The notes beneath the pieces were generated by a model that was not told the origin of the DNA, searched no databases, and saw nothing but the letters and a program-made list of their open reading frames with translations. 64,000 nt of DNA from Persephonella sp. IF05-L8 (GTDB lineage: Bacteria > Aquificota > Aquificia > Aquificales > Hydrogenothermaceae): positions 225,023-289,022 of the forward strand of contig NZ_JNLJ01000005.1 in assembly GCF_000703045.1 (NCBI RefSeq). Reading direction: 5' to 3'. The translations under genes were made by a program, and so were the position numbers. Below, one piece after another: positions 26,480 through 34,734 of the stretch. Within the stretch, counting starts at the first letter, position 1. Every line of letters begins with the position of its first letter.

Positions 26480-26842
26480 TTAGTGGTGGTGATGTTGGGG
26501 AACCATATAAAAATTTTGTGGAGTTATTTCCGTTAGTTTGTTTTCTAAAAAACTTTTAATAATTTTTTGATAGCTTTGATTTTTATCCTCTGTGAAATAA
26601 GCCTTTATACCTTTTTCAACAAGTGCATTGTAAGCCCCGCCACCTATATGATTAGTGATTACCACATCCACATGCTCACCAGCCAAATCCTGTGCAATTC
26701 CTTTGCCGTTTAATGCTGTATTTTCAATTATTTTACTTTCCTGTGTATCGGTGTCATAAATTAGGAAAAATTTTGCTTTTCCATAGGCAGTTGACAGAAC
26801 ATAATCATCTCCTTTTGGTTTTACAGGCATTGCTATTTTCAT
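26480..26842 (-). CDS. NifX/NifB-type dinitrogenase iron-molybdenum cofactor family protein
   Basis: 120 residues matching the single-domain NifX/VnfX/NafY-like fold (MKIAMPVK, FGKAKFF-like AYGKAKFFLIYD, HVDVVITNHIGGGAYNALVEKGIKAYF). Members bind Fe-S or FeMo-co precursors, and many non-nif members are uncharacterised. The C-terminus ends in four consecutive His, which may bind metal. No nitrogenase genes are near, so a role in nitrogen fixation cannot be claimed. A GGAGG-like site lies before the ATG. Confidence 0.88.
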   Translation of the reverse strand: MKIAMPVKPKGDDYVLSTAYGKAKFFLIYDTDTQESKIIENTALNGKGIAQDLAGEHVDVVITNHIGGGAYNALVEKGIKAYFTEDKNQSYQKIIKSFLENKLTEITPQNFYMVPQHHHH

Positions 26843-26874
26843 TTTAATCCTCCAGTTAGTATTTACTAACCATA

Positions 26875-28155
26875 TTATATATATTTTTTAATTCCTTTCC
26901 ACAGATTTTTCAGCCTTTCTTTAATTTTTTTCTCTCTACCGTTTTCAGTTGGTAGATAATACTGTTTATTTTTTAATTCAGCTGGAAGGTAGTTTTGCAC
27001 CACAAAATTTTCAGGATAGTCATGGGGATATTTGTAATTCTTACCATAGCCTAATTTTTCCATTAGTTTTGTTGAAGGGTTTATTAGATGAAGGGGAACA
27101 GGAATGTTTGGATTTTGCTTAACATCTTTTATAGCTTCTTTTATGGCTTTATATGCTGCGTTACTTTTTGGACAGCTGGCAAGATATGTGGCTGTCTGGG
27201 ATAGAATAATCTGTGCTTCCGGCATTCCAATTTTTTCTACTGCTGTTAAACAGCTTGTTGCAAGAGTAAGGGCATAGGGTTCTGCATTTCCTATATCCTC
27301 ACTTGCAAGAATAACAAGCCTTCTTGCGATAAAGGCTGGGTCTTCTCCTCCTTCCAGCATTTTAGCAAGATAATACACTGCTGCGTCAGGGTCAGAACCT
27401 CTAATGCTTTTTATAAATGCAGAAATCAGGCTGTAATGGATATCCTGATTTCTGTCGTATATTAAATTTGGTCTGGAAAAGACCTGCTTTATAAGGTCTT
27501 TGTCTATTATTACAGGGTCTTTTTCTGTTATATTAACTGCCATTTCTATTGCATTTAATAAGACCCGTGCATCCCCTCCTGATAGATTTATTAGCATTTT
27601 TTTATCAGAAATCTGAATGTTTCGTTTGGATAGTATTTTGTCTTCTTTTATAGCTCGGTCTATTAATTTTTCCAGTGCTTCATAGGATAGAGGTTTAAGC
27701 TGGAATATATGACATCTGGAAAGCAGAGGAGAAACAAGACTAAAGGATGGGTTTTCTGTCGTAGCACCTATCAGAATGATTTCTCCTTTTTCCACTGCAG
27801 ATAATAAGGCTTCTTGCTGTCCTTTATTAAATCTGTGTATTTCGTCTATAAATAGGATTGTTCCATTTGAAAATAGAGGGTTTTTCTTGCTTTCTTCTAT
27901 AACTTTTCTTATATCCTGAACCCCTGATGATATAGCATTAAGTTCAAAGAATTGGTAATTTGTCTCTTTTGCTATTACTCTGGCGAGGGTCGTTTTTCCA
28001 GTCCCTGGAGGTCCCCATAAAATCATAGATTTTAGGTTTCCTGTTTTTATCATTTGCCTTAAAGGTTTGCCTTCTTCTATGAGCTCTTCTTGTCCTATTA
28101 TCTGTGATAGTTTTTCAGGTCTTATTCTTTCACTTAATGGAGGAATTTTATTCAT
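26875..28155 (-). CDS. rarA: Replication-associated recombination protein A (AAA+ ATPase)
   Basis: 426 residues, standard length for RarA/MgsA/WHIP. Walker A GPPGTGKTTLA, Walker B FIDEIHRFNKGQQEALL, sensor 1 GATTENPSF, SRC arginine region, and the family C-terminal domain (SDPDAAVYYLAKMLEGGEDP, ASEDIGNAEPYAL). It acts at stalled replication forks. It is the first gene of a minus-strand run with the NifX-like and cobO genes. Confidence 0.96.
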   Translation of the reverse strand: MNKIPPLSERIRPEKLSQIIGQEELIEEGKPLRQMIKTGNLKSMILWGPPGTGKTTLARVIAKETNYQFFELNAISSGVQDIRKVIEESKKNPLFSNGTILFIDEIHRFNKGQQEALLSAVEKGEIILIGATTENPSFSLVSPLLSRCHIFQLKPLSYEALEKLIDRAIKEDKILSKRNIQISDKKMLINLSGGDARVLLNAIEMAVNITEKDPVIIDKDLIKQVFSRPNLIYDRNQDIHYSLISAFIKSIRGSDPDAAVYYLAKMLEGGEDPAFIARRLVILASEDIGNAEPYALTLATSCLTAVEKIGMPEAQIILSQTATYLASCPKSNAAYKAIKEAIKDVKQNPNIPVPLHLINPSTKLMEKLGYGKNYKYPHDYPENFVVQNYLPAELKNKQYYLPTENGREKKIKERLKNLWKGIKKYI

Positions 28156-28251
28156 TTTTGCCTTTACTATAAATAAAAATTTTTTAAAAATAATAACCTA
28201 TTCAGGTTTCCATTCAAGGTCTTTATGAAATTTTTTATAAACTTTCCGAAA

Positions 28252-28277
28252 TATAATTTATATGAGTATAAATTATA
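28252..28277. promoter_or_regulatory. Inverted repeat, 11-bp arms, upstream of the gene at 28322
   Basis: TATAATTTATA (28252-28262), spacer TGAG, TATAAATTATA (28267-28277) are perfect arms. It is followed six bases later by a second palindrome. The TATAAT may also be a -10 element. Confidence 0.55.
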
Positions 28278-28282
28278 AAATT

Positions 28283-28302
28283 TAAGACAATATATTGTCT
28301 TA
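28283..28302. promoter_or_regulatory. Perfect 20-bp palindrome before the gene at 28322
   Basis: TAAGACAATA (28283-28292) joins directly to TATTGTCTTA (28293-28302). No spacer is present, which favours a dimeric DNA-binding protein over an RNA hairpin. GGGGGG of the ribosome site follows immediately. Confidence 0.6.
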
Positions 28303-28321
28303 GGGGGGATTAATAAAAACA

Positions 28322-28693
28322 ATGAAAATATATAAGGAACTATTGACTGCTTTTACTGTTATTTCAGTGTTTTATTTGTTTATTTTTAGTTTGGCTGTAT
28401 GGTTAGATGTTGCCAATTTTAATTTTATGAGTTTTCTATTTGGGATACTAAATGCAGTAGGGGCTTTAACTCTAATAAAGAATAGAGTTTTTCCTTTTAG
28501 AAATGTTTTTTATAGTGTGTTATTTTTTGCTAATATCTGGGCTTTGGTATATTCGTTAAATATTTTACTAAAAGATATTAATTTTTTTCCTCTTTTGTGC
28601 CATAAAATTGTATATGCTTTTATTGGTAGTGTGGTATTTTCAATTAGTTTTTTGAAAACTATCGGTATCATCAGGAACAAAATTGATATTTAG
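28322..28693 (+). CDS. Four-helix membrane protein of unknown function
   Basis: 123 residues with four hydrophobic helices (about 10-30, 34-50, 62-80, 95-115) and a basic end. No family recognised. The A/G-rich AGGGGGGAT is 13 bases before the ATG, longer than usual spacing. The two palindromes immediately upstream suggest dedicated control. It stands alone between rarA (minus) and the tRNA gene. Confidence 0.6.
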   Translation: MKIYKELLTAFTVISVFYLFIFSLAVWLDVANFNFMSFLFGILNAVGALTLIKNRVFPFRNVFYSVLFFANIWALVYSLNILLKDINFFPLLCHKIVYAFIGSVVFSISFLKTIGIIRNKIDI

Positions 28694-28712
28694 CCTGAGA
28701 TTTTATTTGTTC

Positions 28713-28742
28713 TTGACATAGACGAAATTTTGCATATATAAT
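28713..28742 (+). promoter_or_regulatory. Promoter of the tRNA-Gly gene
   Basis: Consensus TTGACA (28713-28718), an 18-base spacer and consensus TATAAT (28737-28742) lie 15 bases before the mature tRNA 5' end. Confidence 0.75.
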
Positions 28743-28757
28743 ATTCACCCTAATTGA

Positions 28758-28833
28758 GCGAGCGTAGCTCAGTTGGTAGAGCACTTCCTTGCCAAGGAAG
28801 GGGTCGCGGGTTCAAGTCCCGTCGCTCGCTCCA
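28758..28833 (+). tRNA. tRNA-Gly (GCC)
   Basis: 76 nt cloverleaf: acceptor GCGAGCG/CGCTCGC, D arm GCTC/GAGC, anticodon stem CTTCC/GGAAG with loop TTGCCAA (anticodon GCC), T loop TTCAAGT, discriminator U and encoded CCA. About 60% GC against an AT-rich background, as expected for a thermophile. Its last 22 bases overlap the 3' end of the convergent CorC/HlyC gene. Confidence 0.97.
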
Positions 28834-30089
28834 TTATTGTCAGATTTCTCTTTTAATTTTTCTATCAGGACTTCCTGAACCCTTCTTATATTAATGCTTA
28901 AAACTGTAAATTTGGCATTCCCTACTGTTAGACTTTCTCCTCTTTTGGGCATTCTCCCAAGCGTATATATAATCATTCCACCTATAGTTTCATAAGGTCC
29001 CTCTGGTAATTTCTCGTTTATAAGCATTTCCACTTCTTTTAATTCTATACGACCATCAACAACTATTTTGTCCTGTATAAATCTTTTTATCATTTTCTTT
29101 TCTTTTTTGGAAAATTCATCTCTGATTTCTCCGACTATTTCTTCAAGGACATCCTCAAGGGTGATTATCCCCATTGTAGCTCCCCTTTCATCAACAACTA
29201 CTGCCATGTGGTCTTTGAACTGTTTAAACCCTTTTAAAACGTTGGGGAGGCTTGTAAACTCAGGAAGATATCTTATAGGTCTGACCAGTTTATCTACAGT
29301 ATCATCAACATCTGCTTTAACAAGGTCATAGGCTCTGACAACTCCTACAATCTGGTCTATTCTTTTTTTATAAACAGGAATTCTGGAAAAACCTGTATCT
29401 TTAAATATGTGAATGATTTCACTGATTTTACTACCCAGGGGAATAGCTGCAACGTCAGACAGAGGAACAACTATCTCGCCAAGTCTTCTTTCTTCAAAGA
29501 TAAGCACATTGGCAACAATTTTTTTCTCTAATTCTTCTATTCCTTCTGTTTCAAGTCTAAGAACATCAAGTAGTTCTTCCCGTGATAAGAGTTTGTCTTT
29601 TTTAGGTTGCAGCCTGAATAGGAAAAATACCAATCTGTTTATTGCTTTTGCTATGAGTAATAATGGATAAAAGATTTTTCTGGAAAACTCCAGGGCAGGC
29701 ACAATATAAAAGATTATTTTGTCTGCATAATGCTGGAATATACTTTTTGGGAGGATTTCTCCAAATAAAAGGGTAACTACAATTATACTTTCTGCCAGAA
29801 GTTTTTCTTTATTTTGTATAAAAGGGACAAAATTTGATAAAGAGTATAAGAAACTAACAAAGAGAGCAGTTATTGTAACAATGCTTAAGGTTGTTCCTAT
29901 TAAACAGATAGCAACATAGTCGTCAAATCTTTTTTCTAATTTTTCATAGACCTTCTTTGCCCTTTTGTCTCCATTTTTTGCAAGATATTTCAGTCTATTT
30001 CTGTCAACAGAAAATAAGGCTAATTCTGAGCCTGAGAAAAATGCCTCAAGTATTAAGAAAAACAAAATTCCTATCAGATAACTTATCAT
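28812..30089 (-). CDS. CNNM/CorC-HlyC family membrane protein (copy 2)
   Basis: 425 residues: N-terminal DUF21/CNNM membrane domain (about 1-140, GSELALFSVDRNRLK, GEILPKSI), two CBS domains (about 205-320, FSRIPVYKKRIDQIVGVV and VVVDERGATMGIITLEDVLEEIVGEI) and a C-terminal CorC/HlyC domain. These proteins are linked to magnesium or cobalt efflux or homeostasis. It overlaps its paralogue at 30086 by 4 bases. The final codons (GASDGT) are encoded by the antisense of the tRNA-Gly T arm and acceptor. Confidence 0.92.
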   Translation of the reverse strand: MISYLIGILFFLILEAFFSGSELALFSVDRNRLKYLAKNGDKRAKKVYEKLEKRFDDYVAICLIGTTLSIVTITALFVSFLYSLSNFVPFIQNKEKLLAESIIVVTLLFGEILPKSIFQHYADKIIFYIVPALEFSRKIFYPLLLIAKAINRLVFFLFRLQPKKDKLLSREELLDVLRLETEGIEELEKKIVANVLIFEERRLGEIVVPLSDVAAIPLGSKISEIIHIFKDTGFSRIPVYKKRIDQIVGVVRAYDLVKADVDDTVDKLVRPIRYLPEFTSLPNVLKGFKQFKDHMAVVVDERGATMGIITLEDVLEEIVGEIRDEFSKKEKKMIKRFIQDKIVVDGRIELKEVEMLINEKLPEGPYETIGGMIIYTLGRMPKRGESLTVGNAKFTVLSINIRRVQEVLIEKLKEKSDNNGASDGT

Positions 30090-31369
30090 TCTTTCTCTTC
30101 CTCTTGTGGTTGTTCTGGAAGTTTCTCAATAATTACAGAGATAATCCTGTTATTTTCTACTTTTTCTATGGTGAACTTGTAGCCCTGATATATAAAGCTT
30201 TCGTTTTCTTTTGGAATTCTTTTTATATAATCAAGTATAAATCCTGCAACTGTATCAAATTCATAATCAGGGGGAAGAGTAATCCCCAGGTCTTCTTCAA
30301 GGATTTCAACTTCTAATTTTCCTGAAACCCTCCATTTATCTTTTCCAATTTTTTCCATAAATGGTTCTTCTTCTTCATATTCTTCAGGGATATCTCCAAC
30401 TATAAACTCAAGAATATCCTGAAAGGTAATTAAACCAACAACTGTTCCGTGTTCATCCACAACTATGGCTATATGGTTTTTAGTTTCTTCAAATTTTTTC
30501 ATTATGTCTAAAAGGGGGGTAAATTCAGGAACAAAATAAGGCTTTCTTAAAAATCTGTCTATTTTTTCTTCTCTGCCTTCAAATTTCAGGAAGATAATGT
30601 CTTTTACATAGAGAATTCCGACTATATTATCCAGAGAACCCTCATAGACAGGTATTCTGCTATAGTCGTGCTCTTTGATTATCTCAAGGACTTCCCTTAC
30701 TGTTTTTCCTTTTTCTATGGCAAATATATCTCTTCGGGGGGTCATTATTTCGCTTACGGTTACTTCGTGGAGTTCGAGAGCTGACTCTATAATTTCTTTT
30801 TCTTCTTCCGTAAATACTTTGTTTTCTGTTCCTACTGAAATAATAGATAAAAGTTCATCCTCGGATAGCTTGTGGCTTTCAACAGGAAGTTCCAGACCTA
30901 CTTTTTTTAGTATATATTCGGCAAGTTTCATAAATACAAATCTAAAAGGAGTTATTATTATATAAAACATATAAAAAGGTCTTGCAGCAAAAAGAGCATA
31001 TCTTTCTGGATAGTATGAACCTATGGTTTTTGGGGTTATTTCACCAAAAGTGAGAATAAGAATGGTCATTATTATAATTGCAATAAATAAATATTTTTCT
31101 CCTAAATAATGTAGAACCAGCCCTGATGTAATCGCAGAGGCTGTGATGTTTACCAGTTCGTTCCCAATTAAGAAGGTAATAACCAATTCTTTTGGCCTTG
31201 AACGGAGTAAATCGGCTATTATTGCAGATTTTTTCCCTTCTCTGGCAAGGCGTTTAATTTTAAGCCAGTCCATTGAGAAAAAAGATGACTCAATACCTGC
31301 AAAGAATGCAGATAATAAAAGAAGTCCAAAGATTATTCCTATCTGAATAAGCAAACTGCTATCAAGCAA
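30086..31369 (-). CDS. CNNM/CorC-HlyC family membrane protein (copy 1)
   Basis: About 427 residues with the same order as copy 2: DUF21 (GIESSFFSMDWLKIKRLA, GEITPKTIG), CBS pair (MTPRRDIFAIE, YSRIPVYEGSLDNIVGILYV, IVVDEHGTVVGLITFQDILEFIVGDI) and CorC/HlyC C-domain. The TTG at 31369 is the likely start because GGGAGG at 31387-31382 lies upstream of it; a TTG at 31396 would include that site in the coding region. It overlaps the end of the OppF-like gene by 8 bases. The two copies may form a heteromer. Confidence 0.9.
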   Translation of the reverse strand: MLDSSLLIQIGIIFGLLLLSAFFAGIESSFFSMDWLKIKRLAREGKKSAIIADLLRSRPKELVITFLIGNELVNITASAITSGLVLHYLGEKYLFIAIIIMTILILTFGEITPKTIGSYYPERYALFAARPFYMFYIIITPFRFVFMKLAEYILKKVGLELPVESHKLSEDELLSIISVGTENKVFTEEEKEIIESALELHEVTVSEIMTPRRDIFAIEKGKTVREVLEIIKEHDYSRIPVYEGSLDNIVGILYVKDIIFLKFEGREEKIDRFLRKPYFVPEFTPLLDIMKKFEETKNHIAIVVDEHGTVVGLITFQDILEFIVGDIPEEYEEEEPFMEKIGKDKWRVSGKLEVEILEEDLGITLPPDYEFDTVAGFILDYIKRIPKENESFIYQGYKFTIEKVENNRIISVIIEKLPEQPQEEEKE

Positions 31370-32315
31370 AGTGGCAATAAACCTCCCTGTTGTCAAATTT
31401 TTTGTATTCTGGCTGTGTTTTGCATATATCCTGTGCTACTGGACATCTGGAGTAGAAGACACATCCATTTTCAGCCTCTTCTCTGTAAACTTCGGTTATC
31501 TGTTCAAGTTTTTTTCTTTTTGAGGGATGGTCTGGAGGAAGAGAGGCTAAAAGCACTTTCGTGTAAGGATGTGATGGGTTTTTTAATATTTCCTTTGCTC
31601 TTCCTTTTTCCATTATTTTTCCTCTGTAGATAACCATAATCCTGTCTGCAAGCATACCAACTACATTAAGGTCGTGGGATATAAAAAGAAAACTTATTCC
31701 AAACTTTTGTTTAAGATTGTTTATCAGGTTTATAATTTGAAGCTGTATGGATACATCAAGGGCTGATGTTGGTTCATCTGCAACAATCATTTTTGGTTTT
31801 AAAACAATTGCCCTTGCAATAGCAACTCTTTGCCTTTGTCCTCCAGAAAGTTCTGAAGGATATCTATCTAAAAATGTTTCATCCAGTCCTGCATCTTTTA
31901 TTGCCTGAACCACCAGTTTTTTTCTTTTTTCCTTTGGGAATTCATGAACAATTAATGGCTCTTCAATAATCTGTTTAATTTTTAGTCTTGGATTAAGGGA
32001 TGTTCGGGGGTCTTGAAAAACTACGGATGTTTTTCTTCTAAACTCTTTTTCTTCTTTTCTGCTCAGTTGATATATATCTTTTCCCTCAAACTCTATTTTG
32101 CCACTATCTTTTCTTATTAGTTTTAGGATTAATTTTCCGATAGTAGATTTTCCACTTCCTGACTCACCAACAACACCTAATATCTCATTCTGGTTTAAAC
32201 AGAAATTGACATCATCAACGGCAGTAAAATACTCTTTTTTTAGAAGGGATTTCTTTATGAGAAATTTTTTTGATAAGTTTTCTACCTTTAATAAGGTAGG
32301 ACTGCTGCTATCCAT
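31362..32315 (-). CDS. Oligopeptide/dipeptide-type ABC transporter ATP-binding protein (OppF/DppF-like)
   Basis: 317 residues. Walker A GESGSGKST, Q-loop VFQDPRTSLNPR, signature LSGGQRQRVAIARAI, Walker B MIVADEPTSALD, H-loop ISHDLNVV. The C-terminal oligopeptide-transporter extension has four Cys (GCVFYSRCPVAQDIC and YCHFA at the very end), the spacing described for an iron-sulfur site in DppD-type ATPases. No permease, binding protein or second ATPase is adjacent, so the substrate is unknown. Confidence 0.9.
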   Translation of the reverse strand: MDSSSPTLLKVENLSKKFLIKKSLLKKEYFTAVDDVNFCLNQNEILGVVGESGSGKSTIGKLILKLIRKDSGKIEFEGKDIYQLSRKEEKEFRRKTSVVFQDPRTSLNPRLKIKQIIEEPLIVHEFPKEKRKKLVVQAIKDAGLDETFLDRYPSELSGGQRQRVAIARAIVLKPKMIVADEPTSALDVSIQLQIINLINNLKQKFGISFLFISHDLNVVGMLADRIMVIYRGKIMEKGRAKEILKNPSHPYTKVLLASLPPDHPSKRKKLEQITEVYREEAENGCVFYSRCPVAQDICKTQPEYKKFDNREVYCHFA

Positions 32316-32386
32316 TTTTTATATTAACCTGCTTTTAATACCCCTAAAAAAATTTTTTAAAAGTATATCACAAAAGAAATTTTTGC

Positions 32387-34717
32387 TTATGATATAGGTA
32401 AGGTAGGTGAGGGTTTAGCAAAGTAATATCCTTGAGAGTAATCTATTCCCAGTTTTTCTACCTCTTTTTGTATTTCTTCGTTTTCCACAAATTCTGCAAT
32501 GGTACTTATATTTACTTCTTTTGCAAATGTTACTATGGCTTCTACAATGGCATGGGAAATCTTATTTTCCAGCATTGTTTTAATTAAAGAGCCATCTATC
32601 TTAATATAATCAATGTTTAACTCTACCAGATAAACGAAGTTTGAGTATCCACTACCAAAATCATCAATGGATATTTTTGCTCCTTTTTCTTTTACTTTGT
32701 TAACAAAATCTATAACTTCCTGAGCTCCTTCAATACTCTCATCTTCCAGTAGTTCAAAGGTTATATATTTACATACATCTTTTGTATCAAGTAGCTGAAG
32801 TATAAAGTTTTCCATTTCCACGTTGATAATATCTGACAGAGATAGATTTATTGATAGATTTATTTTGTATTTTCTTGCTGTCTTAAATGCGTTTTGTATT
32901 ACTGTTTTTGATATATCTGTGTATAGTTTATATTTTTTTGCTATCTCAAGGAAATGATATGGAGTATAAACTGTTCCATCTTCATCTATCAACCGAACCA
33001 GAACTTCATATTTTTCAATCTGTCCAGTCTTATTGTTTATAATAGGTTGATAATAATTTACTATTCGTCCGTCTTGAAGAGCAGATTTTATTCTATTTAC
33101 CCATATTAGATTTTCTTTATATTCTGCAATTGCTGAGCTTTCCTCTATGTAACTACTGACTGGTACATTTTCAAGTAATCTTGCATTTTTTAATGCTATA
33201 TCTGCCTTTTGTAATGGGTCGTTCTGAGCAATGGCTATTCCTGCTGATACCCTTAAATTTACTGCCTCATTACCATGCTTGAAAATCATATTATTTATTT
33301 TTGAAACAATATTTTTTATAGCTTTTTCAAATTCTTCAGGGGGAAGATTGTTATTAAGGTCGGCAATAACAAATTCATCACCAAAAATTCTGTATACTTT
33401 TAATTTGGAATGGATTTTTTTTGCTTCTTTTTTGAGAATTTTACCAATAGTTTTGAGTATGTAATCTCCAAACTCATAGCCGAATACATCATTTATTTCT
33501 CTGAAATTGTCTATATTTATGACTGCTATTGTTGCTATACGGTATTTTCCTATATCTTTGTTGAATTTTTCTCTGTTGAACAGACCTGTTAATTTGTCTT
33601 TATATATTTTAAGTATAAGATTTTTCCGTTCTTTCTGAAGGGATTTTTCTTTTGAGGATAACTCTTTTTCTGCTGCAGAAACCTGTCTTAGAAAGAGGAA
33701 ACTTAATATTGCAAGAAGAGAAAATAGAAATCCTCCTGCTGCAGTTGTTGTTAAGATGTCTTTTTTAACTGTCTCTTTGAGGTTTTTTAGCTTTTTCTCA
33801 ATAATCTCTTTTATATCTCCCAGATAGAATATAGATACAATATACATATCCCAGTTGGAGTAATACTTTTTATAGATAAGATAATCTCTATCCTGGGAAA
33901 TTCCCTCTTTGAGATTTTTTATAAAACTAAATTTTTTGCAGGTGGCTGTATCAGAAAGACAGGATTGTGTAAATCCATCTATTAGAAGAATTTGATTTAG
34001 ATTATTTTTCTCCATTTTTTGAATTGTTTTGGCAAATTCTGTTTTAACCTGTTGCCGTAGATATTCTATATAATCTCCAGAACCAATAATCCAGTTAAAT
34101 GGTTCAAATAATTTTAGGTAAGCAATTTTTTTGTAAGGTTTTTTCCCATGACCTGGGAGATACCAGTAATAGCTTACAAATCCACCACCTCTTAAAGCTG
34201 TCAGTAAAAACTCCCTCTGAACATATTTGCCATAGATATCCTGATAATTCCACATTGATTTATTTTCAATTTCAGGAAAGGCAGGATTAGCAAGGACAAT
34301 ACCTGTCGTATCTGCACGGGTAATAAAGTAGTATCCTCTACCACTGAAAAATCTTACTTTTCTTATTGATGCTAAGAATATATTTTGGATTTCTTGGTCT
34401 GAGATTTTTCCTTTAAGAAATAGATAGATTTGTTCAAGCATGGTGTCTGCAATTCCAACAACATCTTTTAGATTGTTTTTTAGTCTTGTTTCCAGCAGAC
34501 TATTTTCAAATTCAGCCAGGGTTATAATCTGGTTAATCTGATTTTCCATTAATTTTTTTCTTTCTTCTATGATTGTAGATTTAAGCTGATTTTTTCCCAG
34601 ATTATATTCCTGTATTTCCTGATATATGTTAAATCCTGTGAAGAATATAAATGCAATAACTGCCAGCAGTATTATCCAGAATAAAACAAGCCTTGAAATA
34701 GGGTCTTTTCTTTTCAT
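32387..34717 (-). CDS. Cache-GGDEF-EAL membrane protein (c-di-GMP turnover)
   Basis: 776 residues. Two membrane helices (about 10-30 and 312-335) flank a periplasmic Cache_2-like sensor (GRGYYFITRADTTGIVLANPAFP). A GGDEF domain follows with a changed signature, FGDEF, and no obvious RxxD inhibitory site. The EAL domain keeps its metal and catalytic residues (EVLVR, INLS, FELLED, IDDFGSGYS, IKIDGS, EFVEN, SQGYYF). It is therefore most likely a phosphodiesterase with a cyclase-like domain that may only bind GTP. Monocistronic by position. Confidence 0.92.
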   Translation of the reverse strand: MKRKDPISRLVLFWIILLAVIAFIFFTGFNIYQEIQEYNLGKNQLKSTIIEERKKLMENQINQIITLAEFENSLLETRLKNNLKDVVGIADTMLEQIYLFLKGKISDQEIQNIFLASIRKVRFFSGRGYYFITRADTTGIVLANPAFPEIENKSMWNYQDIYGKYVQREFLLTALRGGGFVSYYWYLPGHGKKPYKKIAYLKLFEPFNWIIGSGDYIEYLRQQVKTEFAKTIQKMEKNNLNQILLIDGFTQSCLSDTATCKKFSFIKNLKEGISQDRDYLIYKKYYSNWDMYIVSIFYLGDIKEIIEKKLKNLKETVKKDILTTTAAGGFLFSLLAILSFLFLRQVSAAEKELSSKEKSLQKERKNLILKIYKDKLTGLFNREKFNKDIGKYRIATIAVINIDNFREINDVFGYEFGDYILKTIGKILKKEAKKIHSKLKVYRIFGDEFVIADLNNNLPPEEFEKAIKNIVSKINNMIFKHGNEAVNLRVSAGIAIAQNDPLQKADIALKNARLLENVPVSSYIEESSAIAEYKENLIWVNRIKSALQDGRIVNYYQPIINNKTGQIEKYEVLVRLIDEDGTVYTPYHFLEIAKKYKLYTDISKTVIQNAFKTARKYKINLSINLSLSDIINVEMENFILQLLDTKDVCKYITFELLEDESIEGAQEVIDFVNKVKEKGAKISIDDFGSGYSNFVYLVELNIDYIKIDGSLIKTMLENKISHAIVEAIVTFAKEVNISTIAEFVENEEIQKEVEKLGIDYSQGYYFAKPSPTLPIS

Positions 34718-34734
34718 TTAATTATTATCATCGG

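Noticed and set aside
26480-26842. Evidence for nitrogen fixation from the NifX-like gene
   Set aside because: Stand-alone members of this family are common in non-fixers and no nif structural or cofactor gene is nearby.
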